From Flavobacteriales bacterium (lineage in GTDB: Bacteria; Bacteroidota; Bacteroidia; Flavobacteriales_D; Crocinitomicaceae): a stretch of DNA of 64,000 bases. Shown one piece after another: positions 36,132 to 45,608 of the stretch (position 1 is the stretch's first letter; every line of letters starts with the position of its first letter). The position numbers and the translations under genes are program-made. Where the stretch lies: positions 1 through 64,000 of the forward strand of contig CANLIL010000006.1 in NCBI GenBank assembly GCA_947491305.1. Reading direction: 5' to 3'. The notes beneath the pieces are model-generated. The model saw only the letters and a program-made list of their open reading frames with translations, searched no databases and had not been told where the DNA came from.

Positions 36132-38780
36132 GTGGTTAAAAAACTAATTTTACTTCAGCTTGTACTTCTCCTTTTGAACGCTTGTTCAACGGAAAAGAAT
36201 ACCTTTTTGAGTAGAAATTACCACGGAATGACTGCGCGCTATAATGGTTTGTTTAATGCCAATGAATTATTAAAAGCTTCTATGTTGACTTATCGTTCTT
36301 CTTTAAAAGAAGATTATTACAACATACTTCCTATTGACCCGATTCCAATTGAAAATGAGGCAAAGTCACTTTATGCAGCAATTGACACTGCAATTGTAAA
36401 ATGTACAAAAGTGATTCAGAATCACAGCATGCCGAGCAATGATCGTCCTTCAAAGAAAAAAGTGGAGCACAACGCTTGGATCGATGAAAACTGGATTACA
36501 ATTGGAAAAGCTAATTTTTACCGCAGGGATTATGAAGCTTCATTAAAAAGTTTTGACTTTGTGCGTAAATTTTATAGTAACGATCCGTCAATTTATGTTG
36601 CTGATTTATGGTTGGCAAAAACAAATCTTCAGCTCGGAAATTTAACGGATGCAGGATTTAATTTAGCAAAAATAGAAAAGGCTTTAGAGGCAGAAAAAGA
36701 CGCCAAAGAGGCAAAAAAAGAAACAAAATCCGCTTCAAAATCGACTAAAAAACTAAGCTTAAAAGAACGCTTAAAACTAAAAAAAGATAAACCAGCGAAC
36801 GTTCCTAAATCCATCCGATTGGATTATGAAAAAACTTTCGCTGAGTTAGAATTACGTCGAAAAAACCCAGAAGAAGCGTTGAAGCATTTAATGGCAGCAT
36901 TAAAATTAGCCCGCAAACAATTAGATAAATCTCGGTTAAATTTTAATATTGCTCAATTTTACGAAACTACTGGTAATCGTTCTTCAGCAAAAGAATTTTA
37001 TGGAAAATGTTTAAAATACAATGCGCCCTACGAAATGCATTTCAATGCAAAAATGAAAAGAGCGTTCATGGGTGGCGACGAAAAAATCAAAAAAGACCTT
37101 CAAAAAATGTTGAAAGATGGTAAAAATGCCCCTTTCAAAGATCAAATTTATTATGCGTTAGCTGCAACTGAATTACAAGAAAACAATCTTCCATTAGCTA
37201 AAATCTATCTAACAGAATCAGCATTTTATGCGATTGCTAACAAGCGACAAAAAGGTTTAGCTTATGAGAAATTAGCTGATTTGTCTTTTGCGGATAAAAA
37301 ATACATTTCTGCTCAAAAATACTATGATTCCTGTGCTGTTTCTATGGATACACTTTATCCAAATGGAGAAGCAATCAAAAATAAAGCTAAAAAATTGGCA
37401 GATTTAGTTGCGGCAGTTGAAATCGCAGAATACGAAGACAGTTTGCAACGAATCGCGAAATTACCTGAAGGCGAACGTGAAAAGTTTCTAGAAAAAGTAA
37501 TCAAACAACAAAAAGAAGAAGAGATCGCCCGTAAAAAGAAAGAAGCTGAACGCTTACGAGAATTGCAACAATTACAAGCGCCTGTTGCGCAAACGAATAG
37601 TGGTAAATGGTATTTTAATAATTTAAAAACACGCGACGAAGGGTTTAATGAATTCCGCAAATTATGGGGTTCCAGAGAAAACGAAGACAATTGGAGAAGA
37701 AGTGAAAAAACACCAGTACTCGATTTAAGTGCGCTAGGAACAGACTCAACTGGAATTGATAGTTTAGTACAACAACCCTCTGATTCTGCAAGTGTTGAAA
37801 ATTATTTATCAAAATTGCCTTTAACAGATTCCAGCTTGACAGCATCAATGAATCGCATGTTTGATGCACTTTATGCTTCAGGAATGATTTACAAAGAGCA
37901 ATTGAACGAACCAGGTTTGGCGAAACAACAATTTACTAAAATAATCCAAAAAGAAAAAGAAAATTCGGTTGACTTAGCCGCTTCTTATCAGATGTTTAAG
38001 TTCAACGATGCCTCAAGTATTGAACATAAAAATCATATTTTATCATTGTATCCGAACTCTGATTATGCAAATTTTATTCGTGACCCAGAATATTTTATCA
38101 AACGAAAAGAAATTGAAGCTTTCTCAGAAAAAGAATACTTGGTTGTACTTGATCGTTACAATAGAGCATTGTATGCGCCAGTAATTGCGCGAGCTGACAT
38201 TGTGATTGAACAAGAAAAAGACAATAAATTCAGGGCAAAATACATGTTGTTAAAAGCACTTTCAATTGGACAAACTTCATCGGACAAAAAAGAAATGTTG
38301 CCAGTTTTAAATCTTGTTGTTAAGGAATATCCAAAATCGGAAGAGGAAGCGAAAGCGCAAGAAATGATCAACATCATTAATAAAGGGTATTCTAAAAACG
38401 AGCCTGCAGATTTTAGTACTAAATCAGTTTATTCATACAACGAAGATGCGGAACATTGGGCAATTATTGTTTTGGAAGCGAAAGACAATTCGAACATGGC
38501 TAAAAATAAAATTACAGATTTTAATCAAGAATATTTTAGTCGTGACAAGTTAAAAGTTTCTTCTAAGATTTTTGGAAATGATACAAGTATTGTTTTAGTG
38601 CAAAAGTTTCCAAATGATACAAAAGGACAAGCTTACCTTCGGATTTATAAAAGCACTAAAAAACATTTACTCAATTTAAAGGATGCTAAAATCTTGTTGG
38701 TTTCTCAAGAAAACATGAAAATTCTATTTGAACGAAAGGATTTCAAAGAATACGAGCTTTTTTACGATGAATTTTATTAA
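36132..38780 (+). CDS. sprE: T9SS accessory lipoprotein SprE/PorW-like with TPR repeats
   Basis: An 882-residue lipoprotein: the signal LILLQLVLLLLNAC places the lipid-modified Cys at 18. The mature N-terminus (TEKNTFLSRNYHGMTARYN) and KVIQNHSMP are typical of SprE/PorW, an outer-membrane-associated component needed for type IX secretion and gliding. TPR-like helical repeats cover about residues 115-430, with lysine/glutamate-rich linkers near 195-225 and 465-490. Further TPR-like units occur after 600. The start is GTG (36132). The symbol is assigned by resemblance and length; strong homology needs a search. Confidence 0.8.
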   Translation: MVKKLILLQLVLLLLNACSTEKNTFLSRNYHGMTARYNGLFNANELLKASMLTYRSSLKEDYYNILPIDPIPIENEAKSLYAAIDTAIVKCTKVIQNHSMPSNDRPSKKKVEHNAWIDENWITIGKANFYRRDYEASLKSFDFVRKFYSNDPSIYVADLWLAKTNLQLGNLTDAGFNLAKIEKALEAEKDAKEAKKETKSASKSTKKLSLKERLKLKKDKPANVPKSIRLDYEKTFAELELRRKNPEEALKHLMAALKLARKQLDKSRLNFNIAQFYETTGNRSSAKEFYGKCLKYNAPYEMHFNAKMKRAFMGGDEKIKKDLQKMLKDGKNAPFKDQIYYALAATELQENNLPLAKIYLTESAFYAIANKRQKGLAYEKLADLSFADKKYISAQKYYDSCAVSMDTLYPNGEAIKNKAKKLADLVAAVEIAEYEDSLQRIAKLPEGEREKFLEKVIKQQKEEEIARKKKEAERLRELQQLQAPVAQTNSGKWYFNNLKTRDEGFNEFRKLWGSRENEDNWRRSEKTPVLDLSALGTDSTGIDSLVQQPSDSASVENYLSKLPLTDSSLTASMNRMFDALYASGMIYKEQLNEPGLAKQQFTKIIQKEKENSVDLAASYQMFKFNDASSIEHKNHILSLYPNSDYANFIRDPEYFIKRKEIEAFSEKEYLVVLDRYNRALYAPVIARADIVIEQEKDNKFRAKYMLLKALSIGQTSSDKKEMLPVLNLVVKEYPKSEEEAKAQEMINIINKGYSKNEPADFSTKSVYSYNEDAEHWAIIVLEAKDNSNMAKNKITDFNQEYFSRDKLKVSSKIFGNDTSIVLVQKFPNDTKGQAYLRIYKSTKKHLLNLKDAKILLVSQENMKILFERKDFKEYELFYDEFY

Positions 38781-38810
38781 TAATTAAAGCTTCGTAAAAA
38801 TTAGAGCGTT

Positions 38811-38818
38811 TAAATTTG
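38811..38818 (+). promoter_or_regulatory. Candidate -7 element upstream of atpZ
   Basis: TAAATTTG fits TAnnTTTG, 14 bases before the ATG at 38833; TACCTTTA at 38822 is a near match. No good -33 is seen. Confidence 0.35.
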
Positions 38819-38832
38819 CTTACCTTTATAAA

Positions 38833-39066
38833 ATGGAAAAAAAATCAAGTTCCACCATCTCAAAGTTTGCACGTTTTTCATCTGTTGGAATTCAGATGGG
38901 GGTTTTAATCGCACTATTTTCATGGCTAGGCACATATTTGGACAAAAAATTCCTAAGCAAAACACCTTGGTGGACAATCGGATTATCCTTGTTTGGTGTT
39001 TTCGCTTCGTTATATTTAGTAATTAAAGAAGTAATTAATTTGAACAAAGAAGATGAACAAAAGTAA
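38833..39066 (+). CDS. AtpZ/AtpI family membrane protein
   Basis: A 77-residue protein with two hydrophobic segments (VLIALFSWLGTYLD and WTIGLSLFGVFASLYLVI) around a short loop with KKFLSKTPWW, as in AtpZ/AtpI-like proteins that head F-ATPase operons. They are thought to help assembly of the membrane rotor or Mg uptake. It overlaps the next gene by 14 bases. Confidence 0.8.
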   Translation: MEKKSSSTISKFARFSSVGIQMGVLIALFSWLGTYLDKKFLSKTPWWTIGLSLFGVFASLYLVIKEVINLNKEDEQK

Positions 39067-39430
39067 GGTGTATTCAAAACGATTTTTTTTATCAATAATA
39101 ATGCTACATGCGCTGTATTTTGGTTTGATGGTTATGCAGCTAATTCATTTGAATTTCGAGAATGCTATAATTATAAATTCAGCTTCTTTTGTGATTTTTT
39201 TAGTTGGATTGTTAATTATTTCTCCAAGTTTAAATAAAGATTCAGAAACTTTTTCAATTAAATTTTTGCTAATGACAACGGTTCAGATGCTCCTTTTTAT
39301 GCTTGGTATACTCGTAATTTTGTACGGAGGTTTAGCTGATCAAAAGATTACGGGGTTTCATTTTACGGGGCTTTTCATAGCTGGTTTAATCCTTCAATCG
39401 GTTTTATTGATAAAGCTCAAAAATCACTAA
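39053..39430 (+). CDS. Small membrane protein between atpZ and atpB
   Basis: A 125-residue protein with four hydrophobic segments (near residues 11-30, 38-56, 68-90 and 98-118) and no catalytic motif. A membrane protein of this size in this position occurs in Bacteroidota atp clusters and resembles AtpI only in layout. Its role in ATP synthase assembly is an inference from position. It starts inside the end of atpZ. Confidence 0.6.
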   Translation: MNKSKVYSKRFFLSIIMLHALYFGLMVMQLIHLNFENAIIINSASFVIFLVGLLIISPSLNKDSETFSIKFLLMTTVQMLLFMLGILVILYGGLADQKITGFHFTGLFIAGLILQSVLLIKLKNH

Positions 39431-39527
39431 TTTACGGTTGACAATTCAAAATATTACTAAATTAAATATGTTTTTGTCGCACCAAACAAAAAATACTCAA
39501 TTTAATATTTTTTAAAATGTTTTTTCC

Positions 39528-39557
39528 TTGTTTTTTTAGAAACTTTACGTAACTTTG
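39528..39557 (+). promoter_or_regulatory. Promoter for atpB (-33 TTG, -7 TAACTTTG)
   Basis: TTG at 39528-39530 and TAACTTTG at 39550-39557 are 19 bases apart, as expected for the Bacteroidota consensus. The atpB ATG is 28 bases further on. It lies in the 155-base gap after the small membrane gene and would allow the core atp genes to be transcribed apart from atpZ. Confidence 0.6.
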
Positions 39558-39585
39558 CGCCAAATTTTAAGGAATTTTTTAAGGA

Positions 39586-40722
39586 ATGGTACACTCAAAG
39601 GCTTTATTTAAATTACAAAAATCGTTTATACTAACGTTTTTGTCAATCTTATGTTTTAATATGGTTTTTGCTTCATCAAATGGTGGGCACTCAACTGAAC
39701 CGGTTAAAGAAAAAGAGTTTGATGTGAATGGAATGATTATGCACCACATTAAAGATGCGCATGAATGGCATTTGTGGGGAAGTGAGCACAACGGAACGAC
39801 AATTTACCTTCCTATTATTTTAATTGACGGAGGAATCAAAACCTTTTCATCAGCTTATTTTTATCATGGTAAAATTGTTACAATAAAAGATGAAAAAACA
39901 GGAGATTTAACTGAATTTATTTCAGGTGTAGGTCCTGCAAAAGGTTACGCAATGTACCATGAGAAATTGTACAAATTATCCAATGGAAATTTAACGATCA
40001 ATGATGGTCATGTTCACGGTAATAGTAAGGTATTAGATTTTTCAATTACAAAGAATGTACTTTCTTTATTTATGGGTGCATTTTTTATTCTAGTAATAAT
40101 GAGTTCAGTAGCACGTTTTTACAAAAAAAATGGAGCAGTTGCGCCTAAAGGGTTGGCGAAATTTTTAGAGCCGCTGATTGTAATGGTTAGAGATGACGTT
40201 GCAAAATCTAATATAGGTGAACATAAGTATAAAAAATATGTCCCGTATTTATTGACAATTTTCTTTTTTATCTTCTTTAATAATTTATTGGGTTTAATTC
40301 CTATACTACCTGGAGGCGCTAATTTAACAGGAAACATTTCTGTTACTTTATTTTTGGCAGTTTGTACTTTGTTAGTTACGTTATTTTCATCGAATAAAAA
40401 TTATTGGAAACATATTTTTGCAACACCGGGAGTACCTGTTGCATTATTACCAATTATGATACCTATTGAAATGGTTGGAATATTAACAAAACCATTTGCA
40501 TTAATGATTCGTTTATTTGCGAATATGACAGCTGGACATATTATCGTTCTGGCGTTAGTTTCTATTATCTTTATAAATAAAAATGTTGCTTGGGGAGCAC
40601 TTTCTGTCCCAATGGCATTGTTTATATCGGTTTTAGAATTGTTGGTTGCCTTTTTACAAGCATACTTGTTTGCAATGCTATCCGCATTGTTCATCGGAGG
40701 TGCTGTTGAAGAACATCATTAA
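39586..40722 (+). CDS. atpB: F-ATPase subunit a
   Basis: A 378-residue membrane subunit that forms the proton channel with the c ring. It has an N-terminal signal-like segment and an extra periplasmic domain of about 120 residues rich in His, as usual in Bacteroidota, before the conserved core. The core has the essential arginine in ALMIRLFANMTAGH, and the closing helices LLVAFLQAYLFAMLSALFIG. atpE follows after 30 bases. Confidence 0.95.
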   Translation: MVHSKALFKLQKSFILTFLSILCFNMVFASSNGGHSTEPVKEKEFDVNGMIMHHIKDAHEWHLWGSEHNGTTIYLPIILIDGGIKTFSSAYFYHGKIVTIKDEKTGDLTEFISGVGPAKGYAMYHEKLYKLSNGNLTINDGHVHGNSKVLDFSITKNVLSLFMGAFFILVIMSSVARFYKKNGAVAPKGLAKFLEPLIVMVRDDVAKSNIGEHKYKKYVPYLLTIFFFIFFNNLLGLIPILPGGANLTGNISVTLFLAVCTLLVTLFSSNKNYWKHIFATPGVPVALLPIMIPIEMVGILTKPFALMIRLFANMTAGHIIVLALVSIIFINKNVAWGALSVPMALFISVLELLVAFLQAYLFAMLSALFIGGAVEEHH

Positions 40723-40965
<243 letters not shown>

Positions 40966-40971
40966 TTAAAA

Positions 40972-41000
40972 CCCGCACTTAACGGTTGGTTAAGTGCGGG
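40972..41000 (+). other. Strong intercistronic hairpin between atpE and atpF
   Basis: A perfect 12-bp stem (CCCGCACTTAAC with GTTAAGTGCGGG) and a 5-base loop GGTTG start 7 bases after atpE. It is followed by ACTTTTATT, a weak U-tract. It may act as a partial terminator or protect the upstream mRNA, raising atpE output relative to atpF. The stem covers the spurious TTG start at 40986 of the atpF frame. Confidence 0.8.
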
Positions 41001-41030
41001 ACTTTTATTAAAAATTTTAAAAAAGATATT

Positions 41031-41525
41031 ATGGATTTGATTTTACCAGAATTTGGTCTTTTGTTTTGGACAGGTTTAGTATTTATATGCTTATTGTTTG
41101 TTCTTACAAAATTTATTTGGAAGCCTATTTTAAGCTCTGTAAATGAACGTGAACAAAAGATCACTGAAGCATTGGAATTGGCTGATAAAACAAAAGCTGA
41201 AATGAAAACAATGCAAGCTGAAAATCAAAACTTGTTAAAAGAAGCAAGAGCTGAACGTGATGCGATTGTTAAAGACGCGAAGGAAATAGCAACTAGAATG
41301 GTTGAAGATGCAAAGGTATCGGCAAAGTTAGAAGCTGAAAAAATTGCTGAAGCTGCTCGTTTAACTGTTGCAGCTGAAAGAAATGAAGCAATTGCTGATT
41401 TGAAAAACCAAGTTGCAATATTCTCAATTGAAATTGCTGAAAAAATTGTTCGCGCTGACTTAACATCGGATGAAAAGCAAAAAGCATTGGCTGAAAAAAT
41501 GGCTGGTGATATTAACTTGAATTAA
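41031..41525 (+). CDS. atpF: F-ATPase subunit b
   Basis: A 164-residue peripheral stalk subunit. It starts MDLILPEFGLLFWTGLVF with a single membrane anchor, followed by a long charged helix (KAEMKTMQAENQNLLKEAR onward) that reaches up to F1. The frame extends back to a TTG at 40986, but that codon lies inside the intercistronic hairpin and the extra 15 residues are not like subunit b, so ATG 41031 is preferred. Confidence 0.93.
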   Translation: MDLILPEFGLLFWTGLVFICLLFVLTKFIWKPILSSVNEREQKITEALELADKTKAEMKTMQAENQNLLKEARAERDAIVKDAKEIATRMVEDAKVSAKLEAEKIAEAARLTVAAERNEAIADLKNQVAIFSIEIAEKIVRADLTSDEKQKALAEKMAGDINLN

Positions 41526-41533
41526 TTCAAACC

Positions 41534-42067
41534 ATGAAAAGTACAAAAGGCGCTACACGTTACGCAAAAGCTTTATTGGAATTGTCGATTGAGCAAAACA
41601 AATTAGCGATTACTGAAGCTAATATGAATTACTTAATTCAAGTGAATAATGATGTGAAAGAATTTCACACCTTGATTCATTCACCAATTATTAATGCAGA
41701 TAAAAAAATAAAAGCTTTTGAAGCTATTTTTTCAAATTTTGATAAGCTTACTAATTTGTTTTTGAATTTAATTATCAAAAATAAAAGAGAAAGTATCTTG
41801 CCAGAAATTGCACAATCATTTATCAAGCAATTAAAAGCATATAACGGAATCACTCCTATCACGATCGTTTCAGCAGTTGCATTAAATGAAGCTACAAAAA
41901 CAGCGATTTTAGCAAAGGTTCAATCGAGTGTGAGTGGAACATTAGAAGTTACAGAAAAAGTGGATGCATCATTAATTGGTGGATTTATTGTACAATTAGA
42001 TGGAAAACAAATTGACACGAGTGTTTTAAGTCAATTTAATAATTTAAAACAACGTTTAACAAAATAA
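41534..42067 (+). CDS. atpH: F-ATPase subunit delta
   Basis: A 177-residue delta subunit that links the peripheral stalk to F1. The N-terminus GATRYAKALLELSIEQNKL is the family hallmark, and the C-terminal part has VDASLIGGFIVQLDGKQIDTS, also conserved. It follows atpF by 8 bases. A structured 89-base spacer separates it from atpA. Confidence 0.95.
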   Translation: MKSTKGATRYAKALLELSIEQNKLAITEANMNYLIQVNNDVKEFHTLIHSPIINADKKIKAFEAIFSNFDKLTNLFLNLIIKNKRESILPEIAQSFIKQLKAYNGITPITIVSAVALNEATKTAILAKVQSSVSGTLEVTEKVDASLIGGFIVQLDGKQIDTSVLSQFNNLKQRLTK

Positions 42068-42136
42068 GAGAAAGCAAGTTTTCGATTTAATTCTGCCCTC
42101 AAGCAGATTTTCAAAGAATCGAAAATATGTTTTCTC
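42068..42136 (+). other. Nested intercistronic stem-loop between atpH and atpA
   Basis: Three nested stems can form: GAGAAA with TTTCTC (42068-42073/42131-42136), TTTTCGATT with AATCGAAAA (42079-42087/42117-42125, 9 bp), and TCTGC with GCAGA (42092-42096/42103-42107). No U-tract of terminator type follows the outer stem. Likely an mRNA processing or translation-control element; inference from structure only. Confidence 0.6.
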
Positions 42137-42156
42137 ATTTTAAATAAAAAAGCAAA

Positions 42157-43731
42157 ATGGCAGATGTAAAACCAGCAGAAGTTTCTGCAATTTTAAGAGA
42201 GCAGTTATCAGGATTTCGATCTGAAACTGAACTTCAAGAAGTAGGTACCGTTCTACAAGTTGGTGATGGTATTGCACGTATTTATGGATTAAATGGTGTA
42301 CAATATGGTGAATTGATTGAATTCGATGGTGGACTGCAAGGAATTGCATTAAACTTAGAAGAAGACAATGTTGGAGCTGTAATGTTGGGTCGTTCTTCAA
42401 GTGTAAAAGAAGGAGATACTGTTAAACGTTTAGGACGAATTGCTTCTGTAAAAATTGGAGATGGAATGGTAGGTCGCGTTGTGGATACTTTAGGTAACCC
42501 AATCGATGGTAAAGGTCCAATTCAAGGTGAAACTTATGAAATGCCAATCGAGCGCAAAGCACCAGGTGTTATTTTTCGTCAACCGGTAACTGAGCCGCTT
42601 CAAACTGGTATCAAAGCGATTGATGCGATGATTCCAATTGGTCGTGGTCAACGTGAGTTAATTATTGGTGACCGTCAAACAGGTAAAACAACTGTTGCGA
42701 TTGATACGATTATCAACCAACGTGAATTCTACGATCGTGGTGAACCTGTTTTTTGTATTTATGTTGCTATTGGACAAAAAGGTTCAACAGTAGCTGGTAT
42801 TGTTAAGAAATTCGAAGATGCAGGTGCAATGGCTTACACAGTTATTGTTGCTGCAAATGCATCTGATCCCGCAACAATGCAGTTTTATGCACCGATGACA
42901 GGAGCAGCTATCGGAGAATTTTTCCGTGACTCAGGTCGTCCTGCATTAATAGTATTTGATGATTTATCAAAACAAGCGGTTGCTTACCGTGAAGTTTCTT
43001 TGTTATTACGTCGTCCTCCAGGTCGTGAGGCTTACCCAGGTGACGTTTTCTACTTACATTCACGTTTGTTAGAAAGAGCTGCAAAAATCATTGCTGATGA
43101 TAAAATTGCTGCACAAATGAATGATTTACCAGAATCAATTAAACACTTAGTAAAAGGTGGTGGTTCGTTAACAGCGTTGCCAATTATTGAAACACAAGCG
43201 GGTGACGTTTCTGCGTACATTCCAACCAACGTGATTTCAATTACAGATGGTCAAATCTTCTTGGAAGGTGATTTATTCAACGCAGGTGTTCGTCCAGCAA
43301 TCAACGTAGGTATTTCTGTATCGCGTGTTGGAGGTAATGCTCAGATTAAATCAATGAAAAAAGTAGCTGGTACATTAAAGTTAGATCAAGCTCAATATAG
43401 AGAATTAGAGGCATTTGCTAAGTTCGGATCGGATTTAGATGCTGCTACAAAATCTGTTTTAGATAAAGGTGCTCGTAACGTTGAAATCCTAAAACAACGT
43501 GAAGGTGATCCAATGTCAGTTGAAAAACAAATTGCAATTATCTATGTTGGAACTAAAGGTTTAATGCAACGAGTTCCTGTTAACAAAGTAAAAGAATTCG
43601 AAAAAGAATACTTGAATTTCTTAGAAGCAAAACATGCTGATGTTTTAGTGGCTTTGAAAGCTGGAAAATATACAGATGAAATTACAGACACATTGACAAA
43701 AGTTGCTAAAGAATTAGCGGATAAATATTAA
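42157..43731 (+). CDS. atpA: F-ATPase subunit alpha
   Basis: A 524-residue F1 subunit with non-catalytic nucleotide sites. The Walker A loop reads [14 protein letters not shown], and [21 protein letters not shown] with [20 protein letters not shown] are conserved alpha-subunit blocks. Length is standard. atpD (beta), the catalytic partner, is not in this window. Confidence 0.98.
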   Translation: MADVKPAEVSAILREQLSGFRSETELQEVGTVLQVGDGIARIYGLNGVQYGELIEFDGGLQGIALNLEEDNVGAVMLGRSSSVKEGDTVKRLGRIASVKIGDGMVGRVVDTLGNPIDGKGPIQGETYEMPIERKAPGVIFRQPVTEPLQTGIKAIDAMIPIGRGQRELIIGDRQTGKTTVAIDTIINQREFYDRGEPVFCIYVAIGQKGSTVAGIVKKFEDAGAMAYTVIVAANASDPATMQFYAPMTGAAIGEFFRDSGRPALIVFDDLSKQAVAYREVSLLLRRPPGREAYPGDVFYLHSRLLERAAKIIADDKIAAQMNDLPESIKHLVKGGGSLTALPIIETQAGDVSAYIPTNVISITDGQIFLEGDLFNAGVRPAINVGISVSRVGGNAQIKSMKKVAGTLKLDQAQYRELEAFAKFGSDLDAATKSVLDKGARNVEILKQREGDPMSVEKQIAIIYVGTKGLMQRVPVNKVKEFEKEYLNFLEAKHADVLVALKAGKYTDEITDTLTKVAKELADKY

Positions 43732-43738
43732 TTACATT

Positions 43739-43781
43739 TTCCAAATTACAGGTTGATAACTATTGATCTGTAATCTTGGAA
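43739..43781 (+). other. Intercistronic hairpin between atpA and atpG
   Basis: TTCCAA and TTACAG (43739-43744, 43746-43751) pair with CTGTAA and TTGGAA (43768-43773, 43776-43781), giving two 6-bp stems separated by a small internal loop, with a 16-base loop. It is the third structured spacer of this operon. Confidence 0.5.
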
Positions 43782-43800
43782 TCTGAAATTTGCAAGTAAA

Positions 43801-44676
43801 ATGCCAAGTTTAAAAGAAATACGTAATAGAATTACATCCGTTGGTTCAACGATGCAGATCACTTCAGCAATGAAAATGGTGTCTGCCGCTAAGTTGAAAC
43901 GTGCGCAAGATGCAATTACTCAGATGCGTCCATATTCGGTTAAATTGCAAGAGATTTTAAGTAATTTAAGTGCAACATTGGATTTGTCTGAAAATGCCTA
44001 TTCTGACAACCGTGAAGTTAAGAATGTATTAATCGTTGGAATTACTTCAAACAGAGGCTTGTGTGGTGGATTTAATAACAACATCATCAAACGTGTAAAC
44101 CAATTGGTGAATCACGACTTTAAAGATGCAAATCCTCGTGTATTATGCTTGGGTAAAAAAATCAAAGATGCGTATAAGCGTTCAGATGCTTATTTCATCA
44201 ATGATGCATTAACTCCTGTTGAAGATATTTTCAATCAATTGACGTTTGATAATAATGCTACAATTGCAGCAGAATTAATGCACTTGTTTGTAACAAAAGA
44301 ATTTGATAAAATTGTTGTTGTTTACAATCAATTTGTAAATGCAGCAACTCAAGATGTGAAAACAGAAGAGTATTTGCCAATTATTCCTACCGTTTCAGAA
44401 GGAACTTCATCAGCTGGTGATTATATTTTTGAACCATCTAAAGAAGAAATTGTTTCTGATTTGATTCCTAAATCATTGAAAATCCAATTATTTAAAAGCT
44501 TGTTAGATTCAAACGCTTCTGAACATGGCGCTCGTATGACTGCTATGCATAAAGCAACGGATAACGCAAGTGAATTACAGAAAACCTTAAAATTATCTTA
44601 CAATAAAGCACGTCAAGCTGCAATTACAAACGAAATCCTTGAGATCGTTGGTGGTGCAGAGGCCTTGAATGGGTAA
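43801..44676 (+). CDS. atpG: F-ATPase subunit gamma
   Basis: A 291-residue rotor shaft subunit. The start MPSLKEIRNRITSVGSTMQI and the following ITSAMKMVSAAKLKRAQ are family hallmarks, GLCGGFNNNI lies in the central domain, and the C-terminal helix ends RQAAITNEILEIVGGAEAL. It is the last gene of this atp cluster and is closed by a terminator. Confidence 0.97.
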   Translation: MPSLKEIRNRITSVGSTMQITSAMKMVSAAKLKRAQDAITQMRPYSVKLQEILSNLSATLDLSENAYSDNREVKNVLIVGITSNRGLCGGFNNNIIKRVNQLVNHDFKDANPRVLCLGKKIKDAYKRSDAYFINDALTPVEDIFNQLTFDNNATIAAELMHLFVTKEFDKIVVVYNQFVNAATQDVKTEEYLPIIPTVSEGTSSAGDYIFEPSKEEIVSDLIPKSLKIQLFKSLLDSNASEHGARMTAMHKATDNASELQKTLKLSYNKARQAAITNEILEIVGGAEALNG

Positions 44677-44694
44677 TAAATTAGATACTATTTT

Positions 44695-44726
44695 AAAAGA
44701 CTGTCAAATTTGGCAGTCTTTTTTTT
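44695..44726 (+). terminator. Intrinsic terminator after atpG
   Basis: The stem AAAAGACTGTC/GGCAGTCTTTT with loop AAATTT is followed by a run of T. It lies 18 bases after the atpG stop and just before the convergent hydrolase gene. Confidence 0.85.
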
Positions 44727-44735
44727 GCTTACTAT

Positions 44736-45497
44736 TTAGCGTAAACAAAACCCCAACACTGTATCGACAAATAAATCTGGGTTTTCTGCATGAACCCAAT
44801 GTCCAGCGTTTGGTATTGTAATCAATTCTGCATCATGAAACGTGGATTCAATTTCTTCAAAATCTTCATCTAAAATATAATTCGATAATTCGCCTCGAAT
44901 AAAGAGTGTGGGCGTGAATACATCAATTGAAGGCAATGATCTTAGGATTTCATTCATTTCGCGCTCTAACACATTCACATTCATTCGCCAAGCCAATTTC
45001 CCTTTTTCTTTCCAATAGAGGTTTTTTAACAGAAATTGACGAACACCTTCCGAATCAATGAATACGTTTAATAGTTTTTCAGCTTCACTTCTAACAGTAA
45101 CTTTTGTTAAATCTAAGGCATGAATTCCCTCCAAAATATGTTGGTGATGAGGCGGGTAGGCTTTAATTCCCATATCAACTATTATCAACTTTTCAAGCGA
45201 TTTAGGGTGTTTTTGTGCAAATGTCATCGCAACTTTTCCTCCCATTGAATGGCCAATAATTATAGTGTTTAAAAGATTGTTTTCAAGAATCAATTCGTTT
45301 AAATCTTCAGACATTAGATCATAAGAAAATTCTTCAGACCAAGGTGAATGCCCATGATTGCGTAAATCAACTAAAATTACACGGTAATAATCAGCCAACT
45401 TTTTCGCATGTGTTTGCCAGTTGTCTGAAAAGCCAAAAAGTCCATGGAGAATGATTAAAGGTTGTCCCTCTCCTAATTCACGAAAATGCAATTTCAT
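44736..45497 (-). CDS. Alpha/beta hydrolase (YbfF-like esterase)
   Basis: About 253 residues from MKLHFRELGEG. The oxyanion region is ILHGLFGFSDNW, the nucleophile elbow is GHSMGG and the catalytic His is in NAGHWVHAENP; an acidic residue after IRGELSNYI probably completes the triad. This resembles YbfF-type small esterases acting on acyl-CoA or short esters. The frame extends 9 residues upstream to 45524 without family resemblance, so the ATG at 45497 is chosen. The gene is convergent with atpG and divergent from the histidine kinase. Confidence 0.88.
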   Translation of the reverse strand: MKLHFRELGEGQPLIILHGLFGFSDNWQTHAKKLADYYRVILVDLRNHGHSPWSEEFSYDLMSEDLNELILENNLLNTIIIGHSMGGKVAMTFAQKHPKSLEKLIIVDMGIKAYPPHHQHILEGIHALDLTKVTVRSEAEKLLNVFIDSEGVRQFLLKNLYWKEKGKLAWRMNVNVLEREMNEILRSLPSIDVFTPTLFIRGELSNYILDEDFEEIESTFHDAELITIPNAGHWVHAENPDLFVDTVLGFCLR

Positions 45498-45579
45498 TTT
45501 TTGGTGTAAAATTAACAAAACCAATGAATAGTTTCCATTTGATTATACCAAACACTTTCATTTTTTCCATTTTTTATCC

Positions 45580-45587
45580 TAACTTTG
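45580..45587 (+). promoter_or_regulatory. Bacteroidota-type -7 element for the histidine kinase
   Basis: TAACTTTG fits TAnnTTTG and lies 21 bases before the ATG at 45609. The alternative TTG start at 45585 falls inside this element and is therefore unlikely. Confidence 0.5.
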
Positions 45588-45608
45588 TTTAAATACAATT
45601 TAAATTTC

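Noticed and set aside
40986-41030. Longer atpF starting at TTG 40986
   Set aside because: The codon lies within a perfect 12-bp hairpin, and the 15 extra residues do not fit subunit b; ATG 41031 gives the normal N-terminal anchor.
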